Shown piece after piece: positions 16,065-25,256 of a DNA stretch of 64,000 bases; positions within the stretch are counted from its first letter, which is position 1; each line of letters opens with the position of its first letter. The DNA is from CAVVEQ01 sp963802095 (GTDB taxonomy: Bacteria; Chloroflexota; Anaerolineae; Anaerolineales; Anaerolineaceae): NCBI GenBank assembly GCA_963802095.1, contig CAWDHI010000001.1, positions 248,001-312,000 on the forward strand. Direction: 5' to 3'. The translations under genes and the position numbers were made by a program. A model generated the notes under the pieces. The model saw only the letters and a program-made list of their open reading frames with translations, was not told where the DNA came from and did no database searches.

Positions 16065-18856
16065 TGAAAACAAGACAGACGGTTGGCAACTTGATCATGC
16101 GGTTGATAATCCTGACAGGATTGATCGCCGGTACATTATTGATTTCCATAATCCCTACCCGAGCTGAAGGATTAGACAGAAGTGAACCGAAAATATCCCA
16201 CGCCAGGATTGACATAGCATCCTTATCAACCGAAGAGAAGATAGGACAATTATTCCTGGTTACCTTTAGTGGCACGGATTTTGGAAATGATACCAGGATC
16301 TACGATCTGATCGTCAATCGTCATATCGGTGGCGTTCTCTTGGAAAACCGGAATGATAATTTCATCGGACCGGAAAACGTCCTCCAATCCACTTATGCTT
16401 TGACCACAGGGTTACAAACGGTTGCAGCAGAAGCGAAACTCTCAGAAGGCACCAAACCATTTATTCCCCTCTTTATTGGCATTGGTCAAAACGGTGATCG
16501 GTCTCCCTTGGATGAGATCATCAGCGGTATGACGCCACTTCCAAATCAATTGGCTCTTGGCGCAACCTGGAACCCCGAGCTATCGGAATTAACCGGTTCT
16601 GTACTTGGAAGTGAACTCTCGGCGCTGGGATTTAATATATACCTTGGTCCTTCTCTGGATGTGCTGGATGATGTGCAGGTGGGAGGTAGGGGTGAGTTGG
16701 GAGCGCAGGTATTTGGGGGAGATCCCTATTGGGTAGGGATATTGGGGCAGGCATATATCCGCGGATTGCATCAGGGAAGTGATAACAAAATCGCTGTGAT
16801 TGCCAAGAATTTTCCCGGCAGAGGCGGATCTGACCGTCCGTCAGAGGATGAAGTTGCCACTGTACGGAAATCGCTGGAGCAATTAAAGCAGATCGAGTTG
16901 GCTCCATTTTTTACCGTGACAAGCAACAATGGATTACCCGGAGAAACAGCTGACGGTTTGCTTGTTTCCCATATTCGCTACCAGGGTTTTCAGGGAAATA
17001 TCCGTGCGACCACCAAACCGGTAAGCTTTGATTCCACGGCGATGGAAACCATCCTGAGTTTGGAACCATTGTCTGCGTGGAGAAGAAATGGCGGGATCTT
17101 GGTGAGCGACCGCTTGGGTAGTCCATCGTTACGAAAATTCTTTGATCCAGTTAATTCTGGTTTTGACGGGCGCCAGGTGGCTCGCAATGCTTTCCTGGCT
17201 GGGAATGATATATTGCTGATCGATCAAAATTTCATATCAACCGGGGATGCGGATTCTTACGATACTATTAACCGGACGCTTGATTTCTTCATTCAGAAGT
17301 ATAACGAAGATCCCGCATTCGCTCAAAGAGTAGACGAATCCGTTGAGCGGATAATTTCTCTCAAGGAAAAGATTTATCCGATCCAAACGCTAAAGGCAGT
17401 CCTCCCCCCTGAATCCGGATTGGAGGCGATCGGGACCTCCCAGCAGGCGAGTTTCAACACCGCTAGGGAAGCAGTAACCCTTATTTCCCCGGATCAAGAA
17501 GAAATTCAGAATATCCTTCCGGATCCACCGGTTAATGCTGACCGGATCGTTTTCTTTACCGACACCTTGTCTGCTCGCCAGTGCAGCCAGTGCCCGGAGG
17601 AACCACAGCTTGGTGTTGATGCTCTCCATAGTGCTGTGCTGCGACTCTACGGACCACATGGCAGCGGCCAGGTAATGCAGAGTCATCTATCTTCTTACTC
17701 TTTGAACAGGTTAAATTCCTATTTAAATGATCCGGGCGGTGATCCGGAAATGGATACGAACATAAATGCAGCTGACTGGATCATCTTTTCCATCCTGGAT
17801 CTGCAAAAAGAAGATACTGAGTCCGGAACACTTTATTCGGTACTGGATGATCACCCCGAATTGATACGGAATAAAAAAATCTTGGTTTTTGCGTTCAATG
17901 CGCCTTATTACCTCGATGCCACGGATATTTCAAAACTAGCAGCGTATTATGCTTTGTACAGCAAGGTAAATCCATTTATAGATGTTGCTGCAAGGATCTT
18001 GTTTCAGGAAGTGTCAGCTGCTGGAGCATCTCCGGTGAGCATTCCCGGTGTCGGATACGATATCATCGTGGTTACTTCACCCGATCCTGACCAGATCATC
18101 GCACTGGCTGTGGATAACGCTGGTGTATTGGAAATCACTCCCCAAGCCGAAGGAACAAATGAACCGCAGGTATTCAATATTGGGGATACCTTACCCATAA
18201 CGACTGGGATCATCCTGGACCACAATGGAAATCAGGTACCGGATGGGACGATCGCCAGATTCATAATTTCCACTGGGACCGACGTGGTTACATCCCAGCA
18301 AATTGAGACTATCACGATAAATGGTGTTGCAAAAGCCAGTTACACGATCAGTGCACCGGGGCGTGTGGAAATCCGGGTGGTGAGTGAGCCGGCGATGGTT
18401 TCCAACGTTCTCCAACTGGAAGTGAAAGTGGGAGAGGGTAGCCAGGTAACCGCAATCGCGCCTACCGCGGTTTTCACTCCAACACCACTTTCCGCTCCAA
18501 CATTGGAAGAGAATGGTTCAACTAATCCTGATGGCGACCAAACCTCTCCCAAATCACTGCGATTTTCAGACTGGCTCGTCTCCATTATTCTTATCGGATT
18601 AGCCACCCTTGGTATCTACCAGGTGGGTAAGAGAAAGTACTCTTCCCGCTGGGGAATTCGCTGGGGAACTTGCGCTGCGATTGGTGGGCTATTGTTCTAC
18701 ACGCTGGCGCTGATAGGTTGGAGGGATGCATTTATTGGTGTAGACGTATCGTGGACGATAATCCTAGCTGTTGTGAGCCTGGTGGGGGTGGCATTGGGTT
18801 GGGGGATCGGATATATCTGGGTGATGCTTCCGCGGTGGACGAACAAGCGGGATTAG
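16064..18856 (+). CDS. Secreted, membrane-anchored GH3-like protein with altered catalytic dyad
   Basis: This 930-residue protein has a signal peptide (cleavage near residue 34, after TRA), a glycoside hydrolase family 3 N-terminal barrel (about 48-440), a second alpha/beta domain, an Ig-like domain (about 690-800), and two C-terminal membrane segments (about 845-865 and 870-915). The nucleophile position survives as Asp349 in GILVSDRLGSP. The NagZ-type KHFPGHG...DSH loop reads KNFPGRGGSDRPSE at 248-261, so the Asp-His acid/base dyad is missing, with Glu at the His position. It may be a noncanonical beta-N-acetylhexosaminidase or a non-catalytic cell-wall binding protein. It ends the operon that begins with the AAA ATPase. 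Confidence 0.8.
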   Translation: MKTRQTVGNLIMRLIILTGLIAGTLLISIIPTRAEGLDRSEPKISHARIDIASLSTEEKIGQLFLVTFSGTDFGNDTRIYDLIVNRHIGGVLLENRNDNFIGPENVLQSTYALTTGLQTVAAEAKLSEGTKPFIPLFIGIGQNGDRSPLDEIISGMTPLPNQLALGATWNPELSELTGSVLGSELSALGFNIYLGPSLDVLDDVQVGGRGELGAQVFGGDPYWVGILGQAYIRGLHQGSDNKIAVIAKNFPGRGGSDRPSEDEVATVRKSLEQLKQIELAPFFTVTSNNGLPGETADGLLVSHIRYQGFQGNIRATTKPVSFDSTAMETILSLEPLSAWRRNGGILVSDRLGSPSLRKFFDPVNSGFDGRQVARNAFLAGNDILLIDQNFISTGDADSYDTINRTLDFFIQKYNEDPAFAQRVDESVERIISLKEKIYPIQTLKAVLPPESGLEAIGTSQQASFNTAREAVTLISPDQEEIQNILPDPPVNADRIVFFTDTLSARQCSQCPEEPQLGVDALHSAVLRLYGPHGSGQVMQSHLSSYSLNRLNSYLNDPGGDPEMDTNINAADWIIFSILDLQKEDTESGTLYSVLDDHPELIRNKKILVFAFNAPYYLDATDISKLAAYYALYSKVNPFIDVAARILFQEVSAAGASPVSIPGVGYDIIVVTSPDPDQIIALAVDNAGVLEITPQAEGTNEPQVFNIGDTLPITTGIILDHNGNQVPDGTIARFIISTGTDVVTSQQIETITINGVAKASYTISAPGRVEIRVVSEPAMVSNVLQLEVKVGEGSQVTAIAPTAVFTPTPLSAPTLEENGSTNPDGDQTSPKSLRFSDWLVSIILIGLATLGIYQVGKRKYSSRWGIRWGTCAAIGGLLFYTLALIGWRDAFIGVDVSWTIILAVVSLVGVALGWGIGYIWVMLPRWTNKRD

Positions 18857-18858
18857 GT

Positions 18859-19839
18859 TTACAGCAGAGTTAGTAACAAGCTAAAAACTACCAGCCCTGC
18901 AGCGATCCAGATCAGGCTGCGTTCCAGCGGCAGTTTTAAATAATCCATGATCGAGTAACGGTTTTCAGCGGAACGAACTATCGAAGGATAACTCCCCATC
19001 AACATGCGGCGGAATTCTTCCACGGATTGAGGGCGTGAATCCGGATGAATTTCCATTGCCCACAAAATCGCTTTTTCCACGCCCGGGCTGACTGCTGGAT
19101 TGATCGCCCTCAGGGGGATCAATACCTCGGGATGGATGAACCGCTCTCGAGACTCGGCGGGAGGCTGGTTGGAGAGAAGGTGGTAAAGGGTTGCACCGAA
19201 GGAATAAATATCGGATCGTGCGTCGGTGTGGCCGCTATCCCCGCCATATTGCTCAATCGGGGTATATAGCGCAGTACCCTGCCCCTGGAGGATGGTTACC
19301 GTTACTTCACCGGGGGCGAGGATCTTTACCAATCCGAAATCCACCAACTTAACCAGCTTTCCAGGAGTGAGCTTTAAATTGGAGGGTTTAATATCGCGGT
19401 GCAAAATTGGTGGATCCTGCTTATGAAGGTAGGAAAGGGCATCAGCGAGCTGGTTGGCCCATTCCAGCACATCTTTTTCCTGCAGGAAATTTTTAGCTTG
19501 CCTGGCTTCGAGCATAAGGGAACGTAGATCCTTCCCCGGAATATAATCCATGACCAGGTAATCCCGATCTCCAATAGAAAAGTAATCAGATACTTTGGGC
19601 AAGTTGGGGTGATCGAGACGAGCGAGGACGGTGGCTTCACGCAGAAACTGCTCACGCGCCTGGCGGGAAATCTCCCTACCAAAGGAACGGTCGTGTTCCA
19701 CTTCTTTGAGTGCGCATTGCCGACCCAGTAAACGCAAATCTTCCGCCAGGTATATGCTCCCCACGCCACCCTGGCCGATGATCCGCTTTATCTTGTAGCG
19801 GCTGCGCAGCACCTCGCCTGATTTTAGCGGGACTGGCAT
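18859..19839 (-). CDS. Tail-anchored Ser/Thr protein kinase
   Basis: This Hanks-type kinase keeps every catalytic element: Gly loop GQGGVG (22-27), Lys45 in ALKEV, HRDIKPSN (147-154), DFG (167-169), and an activation loop ending GTALYTPIEQYGG. A juxtamembrane stretch follows, and the last 20 residues are one membrane helix with no outer domain. Unlike PknB-type receptors it has no PASTA repeats, so it must sense something from inside or through partners. It is divergent from an FHA-winged-helix regulator 143 bp away, a likely substrate. The 5' leader (19840-19900) can form GGAGCGG/CCGCTCC and GGAGA/TCTCC hairpins. Confidence 0.93.
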   Translation of the reverse strand: MPVPLKSGEVLRSRYKIKRIIGQGGVGSIYLAEDLRLLGRQCALKEVEHDRSFGREISRQAREQFLREATVLARLDHPNLPKVSDYFSIGDRDYLVMDYIPGKDLRSLMLEARQAKNFLQEKDVLEWANQLADALSYLHKQDPPILHRDIKPSNLKLTPGKLVKLVDFGLVKILAPGEVTVTILQGQGTALYTPIEQYGGDSGHTDARSDIYSFGATLYHLLSNQPPAESRERFIHPEVLIPLRAINPAVSPGVEKAILWAMEIHPDSRPQSVEEFRRMLMGSYPSIVRSAENRYSIMDYLKLPLERSLIWIAAGLVVFSLLLTLL

Positions 19840-19919
19840 TACACAATTCCTTCTAAGATTGGAGCGGCGATGTGTTTCGGCGTTGTTCCGCTCCCTGGAG
19901 ATTTTCGGTCTCCATATTT

Positions 19920-19925
19920 ATTATA
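19920..19925 (-). promoter_or_regulatory. -10 box for the Ser/Thr kinase gene
   Basis: TATAAT on the minus strand lies about 80 nt upstream of the kinase ATG. A weak TTACAA is found at 18-nt spacing. Confidence 0.4.
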
Positions 19926-19949
19926 CCTGATGGTAATTTTTACTTGTAA

Positions 19950-19958
19950 TGATAAAAT
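19950..19958 (+). promoter_or_regulatory. Extended -10 for the FHA regulator gene
   Basis: TGA-TAAAAT (19950-19958) is an extended -10 24 nt before the GTG start. It overlaps the upstream region of the divergent kinase promoter, so the two genes could be regulated together. Confidence 0.45.
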
Positions 19959-19982
19959 AACATCAAGGCTGGGAGGGCTTGC

Positions 19983-20648
19983 GTGGATCGAATCGAAACT
20001 ACCAAACCTGTTTTAATCGGGCAATCAGGTCAATTGAATGGTCTGTGCTGGCCTTTGGATGGCACCATCCTGATAGGCAGGGACCCCGAGTGCAGCGTGG
20101 TGATATCCGATCGCCAGGTTTCGCGTTTTCACGCACGCATCAACATCACCCCTGAAGGCGTCCTCCTTGAGGATCTGGGTAGTAAAAATGGGAGCTGTTT
20201 GAATGGCAATCAAATTACTGAGCCTGCTTTTCTTCAGGATGGAGACTTAATCCAAATTGCACTTGTTCAGCAATTCGTGTTCCTGAGCTCGGATTCAACC
20301 ATGCCAATGGATCAACGCGGAAGGTTGAGCAGCACAGGCAAGGGAAAACTGCGTCTGGACCCCCGTTCCCGCCGGGTTTGGGTAGGGGATGAGGAACTCA
20401 TTCCTCCATTATCGGTACCCCAATTCAATCTACTGAACTTGTTATACACCCAGACTGGCGAAGTAGTTTCCAGGCAGGACCTCATGCTTGCGGTTTGGGG
20501 CGAGGAGGAGGCTATCAGCGTTTCCGACCAGGCGATGGATGCCCTAATCCGAAGGTTGCGGTACCGGATCAGTGAAAAGGACCCAGGTCATACCTATATC
20601 ATCACCGTCCGCGGGCATGGGGTGCGGTTGGATAATCCCATCGGTTAA
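19983..20648 (+). CDS. FHA domain-winged helix transcriptional regulator
   Basis: Residues about 20-102 form an FHA phosphothreonine-binding domain with the key residues in IGRDPECSVV, SRFHARI and GSKNGSCLNG. Residues about 125-217 form an OmpR-type winged helix ending in ITVRGHGVRLDNP. This is a one-component regulator expected to bind a phosphorylated partner and DNA. Mycobacterial EmbR has the same modules in the opposite order with an extra BTAD domain and is regulated by the kinase PknH; here the kinase is divergent next door. GGGAGG lies 6 nt before the GTG start. No response-regulator receiver domain is present. Confidence 0.88.
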   Translation: MDRIETTKPVLIGQSGQLNGLCWPLDGTILIGRDPECSVVISDRQVSRFHARINITPEGVLLEDLGSKNGSCLNGNQITEPAFLQDGDLIQIALVQQFVFLSSDSTMPMDQRGRLSSTGKGKLRLDPRSRRVWVGDEELIPPLSVPQFNLLNLLYTQTGEVVSRQDLMLAVWGEEEAISVSDQAMDALIRRLRYRISEKDPGHTYIITVRGHGVRLDNPIG

Positions 20649-20650
20649 AA

Positions 20651-20682
20651 AAATATACCTGTTCGAAAGAGCAGGGATATTT
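20651..20682. terminator. Bidirectional intrinsic terminator
   Basis: A 14-nt stem with one mismatch and one GU pair (20651-20664 with 20669-20682) closes a GAAA loop between two convergent genes. It is flanked by A and T runs usable in both directions. Confidence 0.6.
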
Positions 20683-20686
20683 CTGG

Positions 20687-22030
20687 TTATTTTACCTTCG
20701 CCTTCATGGATGCTTTCATCACTGCAGCGTAGACATTCTGTAAACGCCTGGTTATCTCCGGATTGTTGCTTTCCCCACTCTGAACAACAATGGAATTCAG
20801 CACTTGCAAGAATTCCGGAGTGAGCTGCTCAGTATTGGCTTCCACCAAGGTATTCAATTCAACGTCATCATCAACAGCCAGGAATTTTTCAATCAATGCG
20901 ACTTCAGGCGGAGGGGCACTGGCTTTTTCCACCGCCAGTATCACCTGGTTGATTCTTCCTGATCGCTCCAGATCTCCCCTTTGCCTGGCATCTTCGAGGG
21001 CGGTTATCAGCACCTGGTTGAAGAACTCATCAATCTGATGAAGGTTTTCTGTGACCGCCTTTTCACTATTGGGTGATTCCAGGATCTTTTCCAACAACAT
21101 GCGAGCTCGGATGAGTTCTTCATCCAACCGTTTATCAATTGCTTCGGTCATCTCCAGGAGTTTCCTGCGAAGCTCAACAAGTTTCTCCTTTTCCTCCCCC
21201 TGTGATTGGTCGATCTTATCCGTGAGCAATTGAAAGAAGGAATAATCCATCCCGGATCGTGTATAGCTGACAATCGTGGATATGCGGGTATCCGATGGAG
21301 CATTTATCAAGAGATCCAGCAACTTTTCGCGGGAGAGACCATCCTTGCTCGCTTCCTGAAGATCCTTCAAAGCGATTTCCATTTCAGAGGATTGCGTTTT
21401 TATCTTCTGCCCGATTTCCGTGTTATCGACCAATGCGTTTTGAACTTCCGTAAGGGTATCAAGGAGTTTCTTGTTTCCCTGTGCGGCTGTGGCTTCCATG
21501 TACCTGGCCAGAAGGATAAAAAAGGATTCGTCTATCAGCGCGTTTTCCAGCTTGATAATCTCCACCCGGCTTTCCGGGTTTGATGTGATCAAGCGCTGGA
21601 GCAAATTTAGTTTCTTTTGTTGCTCATCGAGCATTTCCTTGGTGATCCCATCTGCTCCGAGTATTGTCTCGAGAAGAGTCTGGTAAGTGAACATTGATTT
21701 TGGCTGCAAAAGGTAAGCTTTTTTCTTTTCATTCGGTAACCGGTTTGTCACCTGGTTGAGAAGAGGGCCGAAAGTCTTCTCCTGTTCATTGAGCGGAACA
21801 CCGAGTTCGCTTGGGAAATAGGTGAGCAGGAGCTCCTTTTCCGGATCGTGGTATACGATTGGTGTCGATAATGGTCCCTCGTAACCGCAGCTCTGGCATC
21901 GAGCCACGTTCACGGCACCAGTGAGGAGTTTTTGCTTGGCCTGGGGATCTACATTAAGATCAAATAGTTGCTCAACTTCCGCGACGATGGGCTGCCTGCA
22001 ACGCGGGCAGGAGGTCTGAATTCTGGACAT
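20687..22030 (-). CDS. CpXC-domain zinc-ribbon protein
   Basis: The N-terminal 130 residues contain CPRC (Cys8, Cys11) and CQSC (Cys45, Cys48), a CpXC zinc ribbon. The remaining 300 residues are charged and helical (for example KLLDTLTEVQNALVDNTE and RGDLERSGRINQVIL), probably an extended coiled or repeat structure. No signal peptide or membrane helix is seen. Function is unknown; CpXC proteins are common in Chloroflexota and Firmicutes. A minus-strand TATAAT at 22076-22071 gives a leader of about 35 nt, and GAGAAG precedes the ATG. The gene lies among signalling genes but shares no operon with them. Confidence 0.75.
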   Translation of the reverse strand: MSRIQTSCPRCRQPIVAEVEQLFDLNVDPQAKQKLLTGAVNVARCQSCGYEGPLSTPIVYHDPEKELLLTYFPSELGVPLNEQEKTFGPLLNQVTNRLPNEKKKAYLLQPKSMFTYQTLLETILGADGITKEMLDEQQKKLNLLQRLITSNPESRVEIIKLENALIDESFFILLARYMEATAAQGNKKLLDTLTEVQNALVDNTEIGQKIKTQSSEMEIALKDLQEASKDGLSREKLLDLLINAPSDTRISTIVSYTRSGMDYSFFQLLTDKIDQSQGEEKEKLVELRRKLLEMTEAIDKRLDEELIRARMLLEKILESPNSEKAVTENLHQIDEFFNQVLITALEDARQRGDLERSGRINQVILAVEKASAPPPEVALIEKFLAVDDDVELNTLVEANTEQLTPEFLQVLNSIVVQSGESNNPEITRRLQNVYAAVMKASMKAKVK

Positions 22031-22116
22031 AGTTCTTCTCGTTTTATTACAAAGGATGAAATACCCAGCGATTATACCATCCTGGTATTATGAAGGTTAA
22101 CGGGGCGGGGTTATCA

Positions 22117-23673
22117 CTAGCCTTTTAGGGGGATTGAAAAACAAATCCGCGCGCCGTTCACAGATCCTCTGTCTACCCAGATTTTGCCCCCGTGCGCTTC
22201 AATGATCGCCTTGGCGAGATAAAGACCCAAACCTGCCCCCTTGGTTTTTCGAACCTGATCAGGGCCGCGGTAGAAACGGTCGAAGATGTGAGGCAGGTCT
22301 TCCGGTTTGATCCCCGGACCCTCGTCTTTAATGCAGATGATAGCGTTGCGGTTATTTACGTGGCCTTCGATGATGATTTCACCACCGGGGGAGTATTTAA
22401 TTGCGTTGGACAACAAGTTCGTGATTACCTGTTCCATCCGTTTTTCATCCGCGCTCACCAGGGGGAAATCCAGAGAAAAATTCCTCAAAAGCTTATGTTC
22501 CGATGTCTGTGTCTGAAACCGATTTTCGAGTCTTTCAATCAACTCGGGTAAAAAAATCTCAGTCTTCTTGAGGGACACGCTATTGGCTTGTAACCGGGAT
22601 GCGTCCAGTAGGTCTTCGATCAAATCTCCAAGATGGTCAGCTTCCTCTTCGATCACTTTGAGGCTTTCATCCACCACACGCGGGTCCCAGGTGGCATCCT
22701 CTCTGCGAAGGGTACTGACATACCCTTTAATCAAGGCGACGGGAGTTTTCAACTCATGGCTGACGATTGATATAAAGGTACTTTTTAATTCATCGGCTTC
22801 CCGGAAATGCGATATATCCCGCACGGTGGCGATGATGCTTTGAAGTTGACCGGAGGGTGAAAGCATGGGGGCGTAGGTTATTCCAATAGGCAACGGGGGT
22901 GAATCCGCTCCTTCGCAAAGTAAATCACCCTCCACATAGAGGGTAGCATTCGGGGTGAGCGGCCATCCACCCGCGATCGCATCTTCCAAATCCATAGCAT
23001 CCGGTATCTTCGCCCAGCGAATCACTTCCGAATGGGATTTCCCCGTGACCGGTAGAGTTTCCGGGATCATCCTTGTGAAAGCGGCGTTTGCCAGGGTGAT
23101 CGTCAGGTCGGGATCAAGGATCAGAATTCCATCTGCTGCATTTTCCAATAGCGCTTTGGTGCGACGGGTCTCGTTCAGGCTCTGCTGGTAAAGCTGAGCG
23201 TTCTGGACAGCGATGGCCGCCTGGTCTGCGAAACTGGCGAGCAACGCACGGTCGTTGGCGGAAAAAACTCCGGGGATATTTCTGAAAATGAATATCCCCC
23301 CCAATACCTTTTGCCGGGTCATCAGGGCAAGGCCGACGCTTGTGATCCTGCCCATGCTGGCTGCCTCAGCGAGCTCGTTCATTCTTCTGCCCAGCTCGGG
23401 CAATTCATTTTGGGTGGCGGTATTTTCTACAGGGATCTCTGCTAGTGATGGTTCCAGGAATTCCAAAAACGAAGCTGCCAATCCTTGGGAGACCTGTATC
23501 TGCCATTTTCCCTCCTCGGATCGAAGCGCGATCAAGCCGCCCATTCCGGAAAGCATTTCGATGGAAATGCCAAGGATACGCCCGAGGAGTCTGTCCAGGT
23601 CCAGGTCCTGGGTGAGGGCGCGGGTGATTTCAAGGAGATAATCCCGCTGGCGTACGCGAAAATCCGGCAGCAT
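22117..23673 (-). CDS. Cytosolic sensor histidine kinase (GAF-PAS-HisKA-HATPase)
   Basis: With the start at 23673 the protein has 518 residues: GAF (about 10-165), a PAS-like segment (about 180-295), HisKA with the H-box SIVSHELKTPVALIKGY, and an HATPase_c domain with N-box ITNLLSNAIKYSPGG, G1 DEGPGI and G2 GAGLGLYLAKAI. No membrane helix is present, so it should sense a cytosolic signal. There is no response regulator in the window. The start ATG overlaps the TAA of the upstream aminotransferase (TAATG), so it is translated as its second cistron; extra codons upstream inside the aminotransferase lack a ribosome-binding site. Confidence 0.9.
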   Translation of the reverse strand: MLPDFRVRQRDYLLEITRALTQDLDLDRLLGRILGISIEMLSGMGGLIALRSEEGKWQIQVSQGLAASFLEFLEPSLAEIPVENTATQNELPELGRRMNELAEAASMGRITSVGLALMTRQKVLGGIFIFRNIPGVFSANDRALLASFADQAAIAVQNAQLYQQSLNETRRTKALLENAADGILILDPDLTITLANAAFTRMIPETLPVTGKSHSEVIRWAKIPDAMDLEDAIAGGWPLTPNATLYVEGDLLCEGADSPPLPIGITYAPMLSPSGQLQSIIATVRDISHFREADELKSTFISIVSHELKTPVALIKGYVSTLRREDATWDPRVVDESLKVIEEEADHLGDLIEDLLDASRLQANSVSLKKTEIFLPELIERLENRFQTQTSEHKLLRNFSLDFPLVSADEKRMEQVITNLLSNAIKYSPGGEIIIEGHVNNRNAIICIKDEGPGIKPEDLPHIFDRFYRGPDQVRKTKGAGLGLYLAKAIIEAHGGKIWVDRGSVNGARICFSIPLKG

Positions 23674-25040
23674 TACCGGTCGACCAGGGTATCCACCTGG
23701 ACTTCTTCTTCGATCACCGGGTAAACACAATTCTCTGCCTTGGTGAGCGCATCTTCGAAAATACCAAGACCTTCATCGATCTCCTGGCGTGAGGTGCTGA
23801 GCGGGGGAGAAAATCGGATCACACTTTTTCCGCAACCCAGGGTGAGAAGCCCGCGTTCAAAACACAGATCCACGATTTTATCGCGCATTGCGGTAGCTGG
23901 GTCCCGTTTTTCGAAATCTTTCACGAACTCAACACCAATCATTAAGCCAATCCCGCGGACGCAACCGATGGATGGGTGACGCTTGGCTAATTGGCTCAAA
24001 AGATCCAGGGCATAACGGCCATTCACCTCAGCGTTTTCCATATATTCATTTTCGATCAAATCCAGGGTTGCAAGCGCAGCTGCGCAAGCGATCGGATTGC
24101 CTCCATAAGTATTCCCATGAGCGCCTTTCGGCCAGGTGACGTATTTTTTCTTCGCGATTGTTGCGCCAAGTGGGACACCTGAAGCGATTCCTTTGGCTGA
24201 AGTCAAAATATCCGGTTCAGCTCCCAGGTGCTCGATTGCCCACCATTTCCCAGTTCGGCCCATACCGGATTGAACTTCATCCGCGATTAGCAGGATGCCG
24301 TGCCGATCGCACAATGCTCTCAGCGCGGGAAAGAACCCGGCTGGGGGGACGATATATCCGCCCTCACCCTGAATCGGTTCCACAAGGATGCCTGCCACAT
24401 CTTCCGGTGGGATATTCCTCTGGAAAACCTCTTCTTCGATGTACCGGACGACGGTCTGACCATAATCCTCGCCTGGTCTGGATGAAAGCACCGGCCGGTA
24501 AGGGTCGGGGTAAGGAACATGGGTCACACCGTTCATAAGAGGGAAGAAACCGCGGTGATAGGTGGATTTGCTGGCGGTAAAAGAAACTGCTCCCATTGTC
24601 CGCCCGTGGAAGCCTCCGGTGAATCCAATAAATTGGGTTCGGCCTGTGACATACCGGGCCAGCTTGATGGCAGTTTCCACGCTTTCCGTCCCTGAGTTAG
24701 TTAGAAAGGTGACTGCCGGATCATCAAACGGGGTGATTCGGTCAAGGTACTCGGATAATTCCACCCAAAGGGAGTGGTAGTAATCGGAGGAGATGTGGAT
24801 GAATTTTTCAGCTTGCTGTTGGATTGCCTTCACCACCTGTAGGTGGCTGTGACCGGTGGAGACTACTGCGATCCCGGCGGCGAAATCAAGGAAACGGTTC
24901 CCATCAACATCCCACACTTCGGTACCTTTTCCATGATCCATCACGAAGGGGTAGCCCCGCGGGTAAGAGGGAGAGACTACCGCATGGTCACGTGCGATAA
25001 TCTTCCTGGCTTTCGGACCTGGTAACTTGAGCGGTTCCAT
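23673..25040 (-). CDS. Class III PLP aminotransferase (GABA/ornithine type, possibly an amino-acid racemase)
   Basis: This 455-residue fold-type I PLP enzyme begins MEPLKLPGPKARKI and carries TNSGTESVETAIKLARY, the PLP-contact GFHGRTMGA, IADEVQSGMGRTG, and the catalytic Lys in SAKGIASG. Close relatives include 4-aminobutyrate and ornithine omega-aminotransferases; the PGPKA N terminus also occurs in archaeal broad-specificity amino-acid racemases of the same fold, so racemase activity is possible. The ATG at 25040 has AAAGGAGG 7 nt upstream and is clearly the start; the frame upstream of it is non-coding. It is the first gene of an operon with a histidine kinase. Confidence 0.88.
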   Translation of the reverse strand: MEPLKLPGPKARKIIARDHAVVSPSYPRGYPFVMDHGKGTEVWDVDGNRFLDFAAGIAVVSTGHSHLQVVKAIQQQAEKFIHISSDYYHSLWVELSEYLDRITPFDDPAVTFLTNSGTESVETAIKLARYVTGRTQFIGFTGGFHGRTMGAVSFTASKSTYHRGFFPLMNGVTHVPYPDPYRPVLSSRPGEDYGQTVVRYIEEEVFQRNIPPEDVAGILVEPIQGEGGYIVPPAGFFPALRALCDRHGILLIADEVQSGMGRTGKWWAIEHLGAEPDILTSAKGIASGVPLGATIAKKKYVTWPKGAHGNTYGGNPIACAAALATLDLIENEYMENAEVNGRYALDLLSQLAKRHPSIGCVRGIGLMIGVEFVKDFEKRDPATAMRDKIVDLCFERGLLTLGCGKSVIRFSPPLSTSRQEIDEGLGIFEDALTKAENCVYPVIEEEVQVDTLVDR

Positions 25041-25218
25041 AGGATAACCTCCTTTGAATGTGGTGAGACAATCATCCGAATCCGGTGAAATGTTAAAACG
25101 CGGGTGAAGCTTACGATCTGTGTTCAGATTATACACCAGCAAATATGGACAGAAAAGCCGGGAAATGGAATAATGCGCATATATTCCGGTCTCTACGCTT
25201 GGTTGGAAGATGAGGCTG

Positions 25219-25247
25219 TTGACGCATAATTCAATCACTGCTATTAT
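25219..25247 (+). promoter_or_regulatory. Promoter for near-leaderless glmR mRNA
   Basis: TTGACG (25219-25224) and TATTAT (25242-25247) have an ideal 17-nt spacer. The ATG of glmR lies 9 nt after the -10, so the 5' UTR would be 0-3 nt. Confidence 0.65.
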
Positions 25248-25256
25248 GGAAGCGAA

